Positions 9,989-23,674 of a DNA stretch of 64,000 nucleotides are shown piece after piece (position 1 is the stretch's first letter; every line of letters begins with the position of its first letter). The stretch lies in NCBI GenBank assembly GCA_025526935.1, contig JAHLKD010000014.1, forward strand, positions 608,886 through 672,885, read 5' to 3'. Both the position numbers and the translations under genes were made by a program. The notes beneath the pieces were generated by a model, which was not told where the DNA came from, made no database searches, and saw only the letters and a list, made by a program, of their open reading frames with translations. This DNA is from Cladochytrium replicatum (lineage: Eukaryota > Chytridiomycota > Chytridiomycetes > Cladochytriales > Cladochytriaceae).

Positions 9989-11677
9989 TTACATTCTCCC
10001 GTAGTCAACACCATCCAACAGCCCCGGCTTTCTGCCACTCTCACTCTCTGAAATGATGGGAAGCATAGGTGACCTTCTTCCAGTCGGCGAAGGTCCCCGA
10101 AGTTGAGCAGTAGGCTCCTTTAGAGACGCCCGCCGAGGCGGCAGGCTAATCAGCTGGTTGCTTCCCGTACTACTGTTACTTCCCACACTCCCAACTGAGA
10201 GGGTTGGGGAAAGGGGTGCGCCATCATTTCCCAAATACGCGTGGTGTAGAGAAGATACCCGCTTTGGTCGAATAAACTCGGGTGACGTCCTCCCATCTGA
10301 AGCTTCCTTGATGGTTGGCTGAGTGCGCATGATGGTCGGAACAGATTCTCGCCTCCGTCCCCTTCCATTCTCTTCCTCGTCATACTCCTCGTCGTCGCTA
10401 TCTCTTGTTTCGTCTGCAATTGCCGTGGCGACCTCGCCGACCCAATTCCACAGAGTCTTTGCTCCTGCATCCAAGCTCTCCAGAAACTTAACGCCAATGT
10501 TTGAGTCGTCCATCGGAACGGGCATAAGCGATGCTTTGCGGGGAGGCACCAGTATCCCGTTTCCAAGAATGATACTTGCAGTCGTGTTGTCGTCGCTGCT
10601 TTCTCTAGATTCTGACGCGCCGATGGAATTGCTGCGAGCCCCTCGTGGAGGTGGGGAGGTGCTGTAACGCTTCTCTCGTACATCCTTCCCACTATCCGCG
10701 CGGAAGGACCGCCGCTCACTGAGCTTACGAATAAGATTATTCACCAATCCAGCCGCACCTTCATCGTTTCTACGCTCTTCTTCCGCGATCCTTAACTTGG
10801 CGGACTCTAAACGATCCTTCTCTGAGTGATATGCTTCGGTCATGAGGACGTTGAAGGCAAGCTCCACATTGGTGTCATCTTTCGCTGATGTTTCCATGAA
10901 CATGAACCCATGTGCAGTCGCATATGCTCTTCCGTCTGCTGTAGAAACTTCTCTAGCAGACTCCCCCAAATCCGTTTTGTTGCCGACGATCATAATCAGC
11001 GGTCCCTTTCGCTCCTTCAATTCTGAATCTGAGGCAGTTGCCCCACTGTTTGCTTGAGGGCTTTCGGGTCGTTTCGCTTGCTGTCCAGCCACCTTCGCTT
11101 TGAAATCACGGACCCAGCGACGCATGTTGTTGAACGACTCCCGGGAATTTACGTCGTACACAACCATTGCACCATGGGCAAGGTTCCAGTAGTTCTGCAC
11201 GATTGATCTATATTTATCGAGTCCGGAAGTATCAAAGATCTGCGCTTTCATTGTCGAGCCGTCTGCGATCTTTACGCGGTGTGTTGTTACGTCAATTCCG
11301 GGTGTCGGGAGAGGAATTGGGTTGAACTTTTGATTTCGAAGACGGTGGAATAACTGTGACTTTCCTGTAATTCCTGTGTTTATGATCATCGACAGCGCGA
11401 GTTAAATTAACATACCTGTTCCGCTGTCCCCCAGCAACAGAATTTTGACGATCACATCATTTTGTAAATCTTTCACTTCCCGGGATCCAGTGCTCGATGT
11501 GGGGCTAAATACACTGGAACGTGGAGAACTAGGGGGCAACGCAAGTGGTATTGACGGTGAAGCCGAGACTGAGCCAGTAAAGCTTATCCGATTGTTGCGA
11601 TTTTCATCGATTGGTGATCCCGGAACAAGCTGCGCCGGACTTCCCGGGGCAGTGGGATATGTCCCAATTGAATCCAT
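9989..11677 (-). CDS. Rab/Ras-like small GTPase with long disordered C-terminal extension
   Basis: Two exons (11416-11677 and 9989-11364) give about 545 aa. The N-terminal 75 residues are Ser/Pro-rich. The GTPase fold follows: IVKILLLGDSGTGKSQLFHR (P-loop G1; the split Gly codon uses acceptor TTACAG), TPGIDVTTHRVKI (switch I), IFDTSGLDKYRSIVQNYW (G3 reads DTSGLDKY instead of WDTAGQE), VVYDVNSRESF, MIVGNKTDL (G4 NKTD) and ETSAKD (G5 SAK). About 300 low-complexity residues follow with many Ser/Arg and acidic patches (DSDDEEYDEEENG). The protein ends DGVDYGRM with no C-terminal Cys, so it is not prenylated in the usual way. Exact subfamily unknown. Confidence 0.85.
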
Positions 11678-12363
11678 TAAAAAGTGTTCGTTTGCGGGAG
11701 TCTAGTGACGGAGGGCGGCTCGGTTGATCGGCGTACTCCAAACTCTTCGATGAGATTGGAATGGGATGTTGGAAAAACGGTTGCGATGCGCGTTTTAAGG
11801 GGACTGATTGGATAGACTACCACTGAGTTTGTTCTCCTAGCAAGATAAAGAAGTAAGTAACACTGAAATCACTATAAACCAGCAGTTATTAAAGAAAGCA
11901 AACACATCATCAATGCCTTGCGCTTCATATCTCGCAAATATTCTTACACGGCGCTCAGCCCCAAACTGGGCCAACGTCACGCATTCATCACCGCCCTCGA
12001 ATGAAATGCTAGGCGCCCTCACTCACAACAATATCCCCATCAAACCCCACCGATGCTTAAATAGGTCTCAACAAATAATTCATAACCTTATGCGACTCCG
12101 AAGTTGCTCCTTCAAACATGATACGCTCGAAGTGACACTCACTGAAAAGTCGGTTCCAAAGGAACAGTCAAGTTGTGGGCAGCTTAACGTGTGGCTTGGG
12201 CTGTCTCGCAAATTTTGGAAAGACAACCCTTCCAAAGGCTCAGCACCTCCTTGCATTTCAGTTGCAAATAATCAAATAGAATATGTTTTGAAAATATATC
12301 AAGGGAAGCGCCTGCACATTCCCAATATCTTTCAAGCTTCCAATTTACGAAATTCTGTCCAAA
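11678..12363. other. Gap with unresolved open frames
   Basis: Contains the promoter of the Rab-like gene and the 3' side of the coiled-coil gene. A - strand segment near 11960-12020 (ISFEGGDECVTLAQFGAERR) looks protein-like and may be an exon of a small spliced gene whose other exons I cannot place. A 186-codon + strand frame (11913-12473) overlaps it and the coiled-coil gene and looks like a chance frame. Confidence 0.25.
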
Positions 12364-15300
12364 TCATCCCTTGTCCTTTACCCATGTCTTATACTCGATC
12401 TGAACCTTGGCGGCCCTCAGTCCCTCGTCATTCTCCGCTGCTTGCAGCAAAGATATTCTTGAATTCTTCGTAGCCGGACCTATAGCCACGCTTGGCGTGT
12501 TTGCATCGAGACTCGCTCGCCTAACCGATAGAGCTCCCGTTGATCTCGACATTGTTTTGTTGACCGTGACTGATCGACCACGATTGCTAGAGGACGTGTT
12601 CAAAGGAATTTTGCTTGCACGCACAGTGGAGGCAGGTGCATTTTGCTGTGTATCTCCAACGCCGTCTAATTGCTGTGACTTTTTGGTGTCACTCAAACTC
12701 GATGTGTTCAAAGGAATCTTGCTGCCTCCCACTGTTGAGGCCGATGCCTTTGGCAGTGCTGTCCCGCTGTTGGCCAAATGCTTTGAGTTTTTGGTGGCAC
12801 TCAAGCTTGGAGGTTTTAAAGCAATCCTGCTGGGCCCCGCAGTAGTAGTCGGTGAGTTTTGCAGTTCTGGCCCGCTGCTGGTCGATTGCTGTGACATATT
12901 GGTGTCACTTAAACCAGATGGAACGACATCCCCACTTGAGCTTCGTATGGTCTTCTTTGTGGATTCTGATATTAGGAATTGTTGGGATGTTGGGTTGTTT
13001 GCGTTCAAGTTCTCTTCCACTTTGAGATTTGCTGAAGGGCTCAATTTCGGATCCTCAAACAGTCTCTCAGGTGATGATTTCGGTTCTGTGTTCATCGAAA
13101 TTTCGTATCGCCCAGCAGTTCTTATGCTTAAGTTAAATATGCGTAAGTTAGAAATGGAGAGAAAGCTTTTGCGAAGATCGCTTACTCTCGAGGTTCTACT
13201 CGCACGACAAAGTCTTCAGCGGGTGGTTTCTCTTGTGATATCAGCGAAGGCTGTTCCCCACTTTTTCGAATTTCAGTAGTTCTGGATTGAGCGCCTCCCT
13301 GTACAGCATCCTGAACGTTGAGCTTTCGCTGTTTCTTCACAGCTTGGCCAGCTTTATCGCGCTGGTTAGCATTGATATTCAGCCCGATTGAGTCTTGCAT
13401 GGATGTAGCTTTCCGAGACCGATTTGTTGCCTGATTTATCTCGTCGGTGGTAAGCGATGGTCTCCTGGTCAACGGCACACTCAAACACCCGTCGTTTTTA
13501 CCGTTGCTGCCTCTGACTGCTGTTCCCGTCCTTGTGGACTTCCCGCTGACCATATTCTTTGTTCCAGCCCTACGATGCCGGCTAACCGCCTTTCGTACAT
13601 GCAAGTCAAGATCACTTTCTGTAGATCCCAATAGAATTTCCTCGAAAGATTGCAATGGATTAGATTCACGCTCTTCTGGTATTGTACTGAGTGCCTGAAG
13701 ATGGGAAAGTTGATCCGTCATGTGTTGAATCTCGAGGCGGAGTCTCTCGTTCTCGCGACTTTGTTTTTCAAGTCTCACGTTAAGTGCATCATACAGTTTC
13801 TGTAGATCATGCTTTTCGTTTTCTACATCGCGATGCTTCTTTTGCCAGAATGCTATCCCGTTCATCCGTTGTCTTTGAGACTCGACATTGATGATCTTTC
13901 TGTTTACTATATGAACATTAATCGCTGTAAATTGCCATAGGGAGGATATTGAGAAACACCTACGCTCTATTTGCATGTCACGTAATTTGGTGGCAACCCT
14001 CTTGTGCTCTTCCTCGAGCTTTGCATATTTTGCCCTTTCGATTTCAAGTTTTTGCTTGAACTGGTATCGAAGATTCATGTTGGCCTAATTTCGGATATGA
14101 GTATTGCACATACACGATGTAAAAAAGGTTAAGGCTTCACCTCAACAGATATGGGAATGCGAGTGTTTCCCACCCTTGGAGTCATCTTGGCCTTTTCGAT
14201 CTCGCGATTCACTCTCTTCCGAAGTGTATTTACCTGAATATTCAGAAACTTGTTCTGGTCCTGCAACTCTTGCTTCTCTTCCTGTTCCCGTTTCAATTCG
14301 AACGACAGCAATCGCAACTTGTCCTCGAATGTCGCTCCAGCTTCCCAATCTGCATGATCTCCACCGCCCTCAGCCATTTCTTGAACGCTGGGCCCGTTTT
14401 CATAGTGTTCGCTCTCCTCCTTTGGTATGAGTTTTCCCAAAGCCGATATCTGCCTTCGCAGTTCCTCATTCTCCTCCTCCAGCTTTGACAAAAAATTACC
14501 GCTTTCGACCCTCTGCTGTGCAGATCCGATGTGTTTAAGACTCGTGCGCTTCAGAATCTCAGATTTCGTGCGCGCAAGTGGGTCCATCACGGTGTTTGGA
14601 GCCGGCAGCAAGAAATCCGTCGAGGTCGAAATGCCCTTGAACCGAGTCCGTTTGAATCGTGGGATTCGGCTGGAGTGGATTGCCATCGGTCGGTACACGG
14701 AACATCTTCTATGCTCATCAACGGCGTAACTCTCAGTCCTTTGGTAGCTATCATCTATCCTTGTAGATTGAGCACGTTTCGCTGACGATTTTCCTGCAGA
14801 TAGGTTGGGATAGGCTGGCGAAGTCATCCGAGGGCTCTCACGAAGAGGGGTTGGCGTTCCGGCTCGAGTTCGATAATTTGAATCTTGTGCTTCTGCGTTT
14901 CTAGGATCTTCCGGTCGATCAAAGAGTCCTTCGCTTGAGTCCCTGCGAAGCATGCCTGAGCTGCCGTCATCTTTCACGGTCAGAACGTAGCGATTTGGGT
15001 GGAAGTCGAGCGTGCTAGACAACTCTGGCTCGGGAGTTCTGGAATGCAACTTTTGTTTTAAATCCGTCCTTCTGCCCTCACGCTTCCCAAACTCTTCCTT
15101 GATAAATTGATCTAGTGCAAACTGAAAAGAATCATCCTGCGAACGAAAGTCTCGGTGAGTTAAACTCCGGCAAGTTACGTTAGGTCAACCTTAAGATCCA
15201 CGAGCTTTCGAGGTGGAGGAAGCGGTTTCCTCTCCAATGCATCGACATTGGGTGATTCATCTCCAGCCTCTGCGGTTGTGTCTACCGAAGCCAGGGATTA

Positions 15301-16329
15301 ACAAACCGGAACAAGCTTTTTTCTTTACCTACCAGTTGTCAAACGTTTCCGCCTTTTCCCTCTGCCTTCCGCTTGGGGTTTCTTCATTTCGTTCATGGTC
15401 TCCCCGTTCTCCCACCATTTGTCGTTGCCAGCTTTCCCCGATCTATCACCTACTTTCGTCTCCGGAGCAACAGTTGATCGTCTCTGACGTTGATTTTTCG
15501 AACCCCCTTCTCCTTCTCTAGGTTGTCTTTTACTTCCTTCGACCGATGTTTCAGAAGTGGATACCGTAGGAACAGCCCGGACTGGAAGAGCATTGCGTTT
15601 CTTTCCAGCTGGTCGTTTTGTTTCGCTCTGTTTTGGACCATTCGGTGGCGACGGGATCCGATGCTTCTCCGCACCAACCCTCACCACCTTTTTTGCTAAT
15701 GCACCATCCTCCTCCTGTACCACAGAAGAGGGCTTTTTCTCAGGCTCGGACTCTGGAATAATGTCAAGGGCCGCCTCCAAGTAAACGCTATCCAAACTAT
15801 CCATAGTTTCTTGTTTGCTTTCTCCATTCAAGATCGATTCCTTGGGAGGTGCAGGGGAGAGCGTGTCGGGTTGCCCACGAGCATCTTTTGTTGTTCGTAC
15901 GCTTCGATCGGTTGACGTCAGATGTAAATCATCTGGTCCGCTGAAATCAGACGGAATCCAGTCTTCAGGGGCGATGGGATTCGTTTGTTTTGGTTCGGAT
16001 GTAACGCTTCCCTCAGTTACAGTAGGAAGTAACGGCGAATTTGTGGAGTCGTGCGTCTGATCTACACTCTGGGCATCCCCAGTCGTTCTACTACTTCCAG
16101 GTTGGCTGCGTTTCACGGATCGGATATAACTTGATGGTCGAACATGTCGCTTTGGATCAGAAGGATCCGTGCTGTGTGGAACAGCAGGACTCTCCCAGGA
16201 CGCACGTGGTAGTTGGGGAAGTGAAGTGCTGATGTTTCGCGGTTTTGTTTGAATCTCATCGGCCTCTCCTGATGGTTTTGCTTCCTGGTCAATTTGTTCG
16301 GTTGCATCTGGGCTGGCCGTTGCCGCCAT
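12364..16329 (-). CDS. Large coiled-coil protein, unrecognised
   Basis: A multi-exon gene of about 1,000 residues. The first exon (about 15,336-16,329) is disordered and rich in Ser, Pro and charged residues, starting MAATASPDATEQ. A clean intron (GTAGGT..CGGTAG) joins TTAEAGDESPNV and PLPPPRKLVDLK, then KLHSRTPEPELSSTLDF. Coiled coil: LSKLEEENEELRRQISALG, FEDKLRLLSFELKREQEEKQ, then NLRYQFKQKLEIERAKY and HDLQKLYDALNVRLEKQSRE. The C-terminal third is Ser/Thr-rich with three imperfect repeats around the motif SKIPLNTSS, ending VQIEYKTWVKDKG. A cytoskeletal or centrosomal scaffold role is possible, but I recognise no family. Confidence 0.75.
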
Positions 16330-16570
16330 TTAGAAGTACCTCAGTGATTAATCGGACACAAAGTCACAGTTGACCAATCATTCCATTGTGATTCAACCAT
16401 ACACATGCAATCGAAGAAGGGGAAGAATTCAAGAAACAAGTAAGAGCCCAGCAGCTCAAAATATTAACAAACAGCTAACATAGGCAAAAGCCATAACTAT
16501 TGACAACAAAAAGTGCCATACAGAAGCAACGCAACAACAAGAGCTGCGGTGAACTTAAAACTCAGTCTTC

Positions 16571-17988
<1,418 letters not shown>

Positions 17989-18194
17989 AATAGCGAGTGT
18001 GTGTGAGTTGAGCAGAGAGGAATGCAGGCCCAGCTGTAGCGTTCTGGCTGTATTATTGATGTTGTGTCCTCTTAGGGTGAAAACGCGGTGATTTTTGATT
18101 GGTCATGGTGATGATCAGATCATGATAGGCACGTGCACTGTGCTGGTCAGAATCACAGCGGTTTGAGATCACAAATTTTTTTAGTGTCGGAAAC

Positions 18195-18560
18195 TCAGAA
18201 GCTCGAAAGTTTCTTCAATGTCATCACTTCATCCACCTCCGGATCAGCGAGCACCAACCACCATCCCTCGAACTGAGGCTTTGGGAATTGGCGAATGCAC
18301 CCGATACTGACCATCTTTATAGTCCACCAAGACCACACCGAAAGCTGATTTCGAGAAACATGAGGAGCCTTAGCGGGGAAGCGGTCGATAGTTAATTGCC
18401 TACTGTGGAAACACCAACCTAGATTGCCAGTTACTAACGACAAATATTAAAGCAGCCACCGCGAAAAGCAAAAGATGCTGGAAGTTGTCGAATACATATT
18501 CCTTGAAAGCAGAAGCAAACATTGCTGGAAGGTCGTCGAACTCATATGCTAGAAATGTGT
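18195..18560 (-). pseudogene. Possible Sec63-domain helicase tail fragment
   Basis: A - strand frame ends FPKPQFEGWWLVLADPE followed by VDEVMTLKKLSSF and a stop. This resembles the Sec63-domain tail of Brr2/ASCC3/Mer3-type helicases (consensus FPxxKxEGWWLVLGD..LLALKR). Only this short block is convincing. Upstream DNA to EMC6 gives FDDLPAMFASAF and a hydrophobic stretch that I cannot fit to the family. It could also be the last exon of an unrelated small gene. Confidence 0.3.
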
Positions 18561-18621
18561 TTTCTAATTACTTTTCATTGAGAAACATGGGAATTGGCTT
18601 TTCAAATGGCAGACTGGGACC

Positions 18622-19043
18622 TCAATCGTAAATATGCACAAGGCCGTAAAATAGTGTCCAAAACAGAACAAAACTGACAGCGTTGGAAACTACTTCGTCA
18701 ACCCAGACGCTCGCGGTGCTCACAAAGTATTTCGTTGGATTCAGTTTGGCGTGGAACACATAAAATGTTCCAGACAGCAGTGTTGATGCAATTGCGTAGT
18801 AAATAAAGCCCTGCCATCCGAGTAGCCCAAGGATTCCCGCCGATGCTCCTGCAATTGCCGCCAGAGATCCCCGCGCGTAATTAATGACTTGCGCATTGTG
18901 CCGGAGTGCATCACCGGAGTACGCGGGAAGTGGTTGCGCTTTTCGGGAATTCAAAAGAGACCGAGGATTTGTAGAAAGTGTTGCATGGTTAGCTGGTGGG
19001 AGAATTGTCAATGTCCAATTTGGCACTCACCTGCTTTGCTCAT
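18622..19043 (-). CDS. EMC6: ER membrane protein complex subunit 6 (EMC6)
   Basis: A 13-nt first exon (ATG 19041-19043, MSKA) joins over an intron at 18993-19030 (GTGAGT..CACCAG) to exon 2 (18622-18992): ANHATLSTNPRSL, then SGDALRHNAQVINYARGSLA, AIAGASAGILGLLGWQGFIY and a C-terminal VLFWTLFYGLVHIYD. Human EMC6 has the same pattern ([41 protein letters not shown]). Two or three membrane helices. The EMC inserts tail-anchored and multi-pass proteins into the ER. Confidence 0.93.
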
Positions 19044-20123
19044 TCTTTAGACAAGCCACAGTCATATTGGGGCTCTCGCTCGATCATATCTGGGAAGTCC
19101 ATAGTCAAATTGGGAAGAGCAAAAAAGAAATTCATAGATGTTAGTAGATATCTATAAGTTGCAATCACTTGGTTGATGATCATCAGATTCTTGACCGTTA
19201 ATGTCGCGGTCCATTAAAGTCCACTGGAAACCACAATGGTGCTTCAGGGATGACATTCAGGAATCTTTCTCAGAATTTTTTCTGATTTTTTTAACAAACA
19301 ACACCCAAAGTGCCTTACAAGATGGTCATGGACCAGCACATAGGGAAGTGCATGCAGCATGAGGGAAAAGCAACAAAGAAAAACAGAGGAAGTAAACTCA
19401 TACCTGTGGCTACCCGTCAGATACTGCTAGGGTGCCAAAAAACAGGTGAGTTATAAATAATGAAACAAGAAAACATTAAAGATCCACAAATGCAGGGCCA
19501 AAGAGGGAGTCTGGAGGGGAAGTTTCTAATGGCAGGCCTATTCAGTGAAGCCAAATCTTGTGAAGACAACGAAAAACGAGATACCATGGTGCAAGATTCA
19601 GTGGGTTGACAATGCGAAGTGGACGAAGGCTACAATTGCAACATCAAGCGGAAGCGGTAAAACTGGAACAGGAACAGGAGAAAATGAGAGGCCAGTTGGC
19701 CCAGTAGGATTGAGACCATTGTTTCTTAACTTCGACAATACAGGTTCAAATCTCACTTGGGTCACTGGCCCCAGCAGAGGTCAGGGGCACCTGACCTGGG
19801 AGAAACAGCTTTCTCTCTGCAGGCAGTGGTAGAATATCTTGGGAAATACAATGAGGTATTATCCTGTGGCAGTACTTGATGATAAGGATATCACGTGCTA
19901 GCATAGGCGAGGAGTGTGCGCTAGGAAAGCAGCTTGGTCACACATAGTTTGGTCACCTAGCTGATATCAGTCAACTGTATTAATGTCTCACTGTGGCCAA
20001 AAAAGAAAAATCTTTCTCAGAAAATGATACCGACGATGTGATATTGTGTGCTAGGAAGGAGCTTGAGCTTGTGCAAGAATGTTGAACTTGAGGAACAAAA
20101 GGCAAAGCATATTTACAGTGATC
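19044..20123. other. Decayed intergenic DNA
   Basis: No recognised gene. One 95-codon + strand frame (19545-19832) is low complexity (GSGKTGTGTGENE) and lacks family likeness. The composition is AT-rich and suggests old transposon debris leading into the hAT fragments. Confidence 0.4.
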
Positions 20124-20281
20124 AGAGGAATCAGGTCTTCCCCAAAACAACAAAGCTCATTTATTGATTCATGCCGATTATGAAACTGGATCCTCTATTA
20201 CCTATTATCGATGTGGCAACTCGCTGGGTAGCACATTCTATATGATCAAACGAGCCTTACAGCTACGAGAAGCAATGGAAC
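20124..20281 (+). mobile_element. hAT transposase fragment (internal region), relic
   Basis: Nucleotide-level match by eye to 48625-48783 inside the intact transposase (shared strings such as AAACGAGCCTTACAGCTACG). It has substitutions, a small indel and premature stops. It lies upstream of the fragment carrying the transposase 5' end, so the order is rearranged. Confidence 0.85.
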
Positions 20282-20647
20282 AGTTCCAAAACTCAAATTT
20301 GATATAGCTATCATAAATTTGCGTAGGGTTCGCGAGACACCAAATTCAAATACACGGCATTTGCGTTTCGCACAGTTCCAAAACCTTATCAAGGTGGTTT
20401 GCTAATGATATAAAAAATGGAGACATATATTAGTTTTCATGTTGTCATGTGTCTAGGAAATGAGTTGAAACGTGATTATAATTAGGTTTCCGGTTCCAAA
20501 AACCCCTCAACGTTGCAACGTTGATGTATGTGGACAACGTTCAAGTATCCTGTTCCTCTGTCAGCAACATTTATCACGAAGGCATGTTGAGGCAGCCCAA
20601 TTGATTTGATTAGATTTTCATTGCTTTTTGTCTGATACAGAGTATAT

Positions 20648-21247
20648 CAGAACACAGTGGCAACAACAGCGCTCGAGATCCTGGCTCGACATCTTCTTCC
20701 AATGACTCCACATAGTTGGGCCCGCTTCTCAGTGTGCACCAGAGCTTCCTGCCGGCGTTAGTTTTGCTGACTCTTCAGTACAACAGGAGCCAGCAGCTGA
20801 ATCAGTTCAACCATCCATGCTTTCATCAAATACAGAAGTTGATAGCATGTTGGACTGTAGAGGTGGTCAGGCAGCATAGAGCAGGATTACTATAAGGTTG
20901 ATAATGGACTGAGAACGTGTTTGGTTGCGAAATGCAAGTGGAATAGAAGGTTGACAAGACAGGATCAACAAAAAACTTTGTCCTACATCTGAAAAACCAC
21001 CATGGAAGGATTGCCAGGTCGCTTGGACTGTCCCGAAGGGACAACGGACATTGAAATTCGGCTCGCTGGAGAAGGAGCAGGACTTTGTGTTCAATCCAGA
21101 TGTAAACAACTCTGGGATCAGGTTCTGAAGTGGAAGAAGCAGAAGTAGGCCTTGATGTCAAATAGACAGATGTCAAATCGACTGCCTTCAAACAAACCTG
21201 TGCGACGTGGTACTAAAGGGGATGCTGACTATTTACTCATCGACGGA
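20648..21247 (+). mobile_element. Chimeric hAT relic: transposase 5' end joined to the second element's ORF
   Basis: 20648-21100 matches 47508-47978, the 5' part of the transposase ORF, but with stop codons and frameshifts (for example a stop after CCACATAG near 20712). From about 21110 to 21247 the match switches to 51940-52074, the ORF starting at 51841 next to the right array. The two source sequences are about 4 kb apart in the intact locus, so this is a recombinant or deleted copy. Confidence 0.8.
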
Positions 21248-22719
21248 CCTGGAAAGTGATAAGCAGGCTGCATCTGAGGAGATTGGCAGATGGAAATCAC
21301 CTGCAATTGCAATGGAAGAAGAGTTTGCTACTCTGAAACGAGGCTTGGTCATTCAAAGCCAGTGAAAATTGCTGCACCAACACCAACAGGTGAACCTCAA
21401 GGCATCTCTAAGAGAGAATATATATGAAGAAATTGACAGTTTACCATCCTCGATAGAGTACGTCAATGTCAACTATGAAATACTCTCCAAAAAGGAGTTC
21501 TTTTGGCCCATCTTCGTTGGATCTGCCAAACACACAGACCAAGCATCAATTCATTCAAGTAGTAGTTCTCAGAGCAACCTTACTCTTCTTTGTGTGCACA
21601 TCTTGATTGGGAACTGGATTCGGCACAATAACTGTCTCAGTACTTTTGCCATTATTTATTGTACCTTCAGAGCATTGGGGCGCATATATCCTTCTGACTT
21701 TCTGGACGGAATACATTAAACATATGTCGTCCATAGCGCTCCCTGAGATGGATTGGAACCCTCGGAAGGCAGGTCTGGCCAAGGATTTCAAGCTTCCCGA
21801 ATGAATCAATTAAATTCTTGCTGCTAGATTGATAACATGTGCCATGCGCAGTACATTTCTTGATTGTCTATCTTTTTTAACTGTGTTTTTTAAGATGAAT
21901 AGATTGAATCGGTAGAGGAGGTTGCAGAAGTGGTCGTCTTGATATGCATTGATTTATATAATGAGGCTTCGTGAGGAACTTCTACTCATAACTTGCACCA
22001 TGTTTAGATGTTTAAGTTCTTTCAGAAGCTAAAACTGATCCGCGCCCGGTTGAGGTAAGTTACCCCAGGATGCAGTGAGCCTTTCATCATAATACCCTTA
22101 TCAAGATCCTCGATTTATGCAGATTCTTCAATGAATCATGTGTGTCTAAAGATTTCCTTTTTTCACGCTTTGCTCCGGGTGATGGACTTCCTGTCTCTAG
22201 TCTACTTGGACAGGAAGCCTTCCTGTTCGGTTGCACCGTCGGATCAATTATAATTGGTAAAATCGCTTGTATGGAAGATATAAAGAGTTCCTCGTTTTTG
22301 GAGATTGAACAACACTGATCGCGGCTTCAGCAGGCACAAATTGCTCCATGATGTCACTCACGGACTTCAAAGTTCCAATCAGCGAATAGACCAAAAAAAA
22401 GAATGGGTTGATGAGACCCGTCCAAAAATATCTCTTAATAAAGAATCGAAAGTTACTGACTGCTTCTCATTTGGTCAAAAGAGACAGGATTTTCGGTTTG
22501 CACAGAACAAGGGCTGGTCGTGCAATGTGGATTGGGTATTGACGCAAAATGGAGTCCACACTTGAAGAGTGATTTGAATTAAATTGCAGCTCTAGGGACG
22601 CCTGTGCAGTTGCGTCCGAATACGCCAGCAATATCGGTTTTGTGTGTGGGTAGGTACCTGTTAGCATCAAACGCGTCCTTTCCATTTGGCAAAATGTTGA
22701 CGACGGTTCTGGTTCTGAG
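21248..22719. other. Decayed region with gene-like fragments
   Basis: Frames at 21607-21804 (FGTITVSVLLPLFI, then MDWNPRKAGLAKDFKLPE) and 22120-22250 (FSRFAPGDGLPVSSLLGQEA) look like former exons of a membrane protein. They may belong with the MORN fragment downstream or to another gene. Interrupted; no family assigned. Confidence 0.3.
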
Positions 22720-23135
22720 TAAAGGTCAAGGAAGCCCCAAAATCGGTGAATGCTCTTGGAAATCACGAACGTTGATTGTTAACGCTTACATTAATCACTC
22801 TGCATAGAGCTACGAACGTGAACGGAATGAGGCAAAGGAACGCCACAGAAAAGGTGAAGGGCACTTCGAATTCGGCAAGAGAATGATGGTACGGGGACAT
22901 ATAAATGGAAGAACGGAATGCGCTCCACAGGCGAATACAAGGATCATCTCAGGCACGGACAAGGATTGTTCATTTATCTTGATGGATCTCTGTACTCGGG
23001 TCTGAATATCTTGTGTTCTACTTATATCAAATAATTTCAGGAAACTTTGAAAGTGGAAAGCGGAGTGGTCAGGGAATCTATTACTATGAAAACGGTGACA
23101 CGCGAAGGGAAGTGAGAGAATGATCTTAAGAATGG
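22720..23135 (+). pseudogene. MORN-repeat protein, disrupted
   Basis: MORN units (YxGxxxxGxxHGxGxxxxxxG) are visible: [34 protein letters not shown], then over an intron (GTCTGA..TTTCAG near 23000-23040) NFESGKRSGQGIYYYENGD. Just upstream [20 protein letters not shown] is another unit in a shifted frame. After GDT, the next unit EGK.ENDLKNGPG is only readable after a frame change and across an in-frame stop. The mix of at least two frameshifts and a stop indicates decay. MORN proteins tether membranes or flagellar structures. Confidence 0.72.
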
Positions 23136-23674
23136 TCCTGGTATGGTTCCGGATCCACTGCATTTTGCGAAGCTTACCCTTCGAAATTATAGGAGTATAC
23201 AAATATAAAACGACCAACAGCAAGGTTGGTTATTTCTAGCCAAATGATGATAAGAACTCACATCCACCTCCAGAATAAAGCGACACGGGTTCGGGGTGTT
23301 GTCTGGCGGGGGCGAAATAGTCCACGCCGATCATAATATATCCTGCACAATGCACGATGCCGGCTAGGATTCAGTTCCGTAGTAGCAGCGGCTACCCCAC
23401 TCAAGTCAAGGACCCAGCGTTGCTTGGCCAGGATGCCTCCCGCTCAGCTCAGGGATAGCCCACATAGTGGGCAGAAATTTATTATTTGGAGTCTGGGTCG
23501 CACAAAGCGAACAAAATGGTGGGGTGTTCAGCAATATATACGAATTAAACTCCGCAAAAGAGTGTTCAAATAAAGAACAGGAAAAGATAAAAGTCTAGTA
23601 GGCTCCGGTAGAACATGCAGGACAAGAAAAACAATAAAAATATTTGCTGAGTGGGGTAGAAGAGTATCAGGGTG
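23136..23674. other. Gap, nothing recognised
   Basis: No coding or RNA feature seen between the MORN remnant and the 3' end of the RS-rich gene. Confidence 0.4.

Noticed and set aside
11913-12473. 186-codon + strand ORF
   Set aside because: Overlaps the 3' coding end of the coiled-coil gene in antisense; no start context or family. Retained only as an unresolved gap.
12407-13279. 290-codon + strand ORF
   Set aside because: Antisense to the Ser-rich C-terminal exon of the coiled-coil gene; mirrors its repeats, no family.
19730-19770. tRNA-like GGTTCAAATCTC
   Set aside because: Resembles a T-arm but no matching acceptor or anticodon arms could be folded around it. No tRNA or rRNA gene was found in the window.
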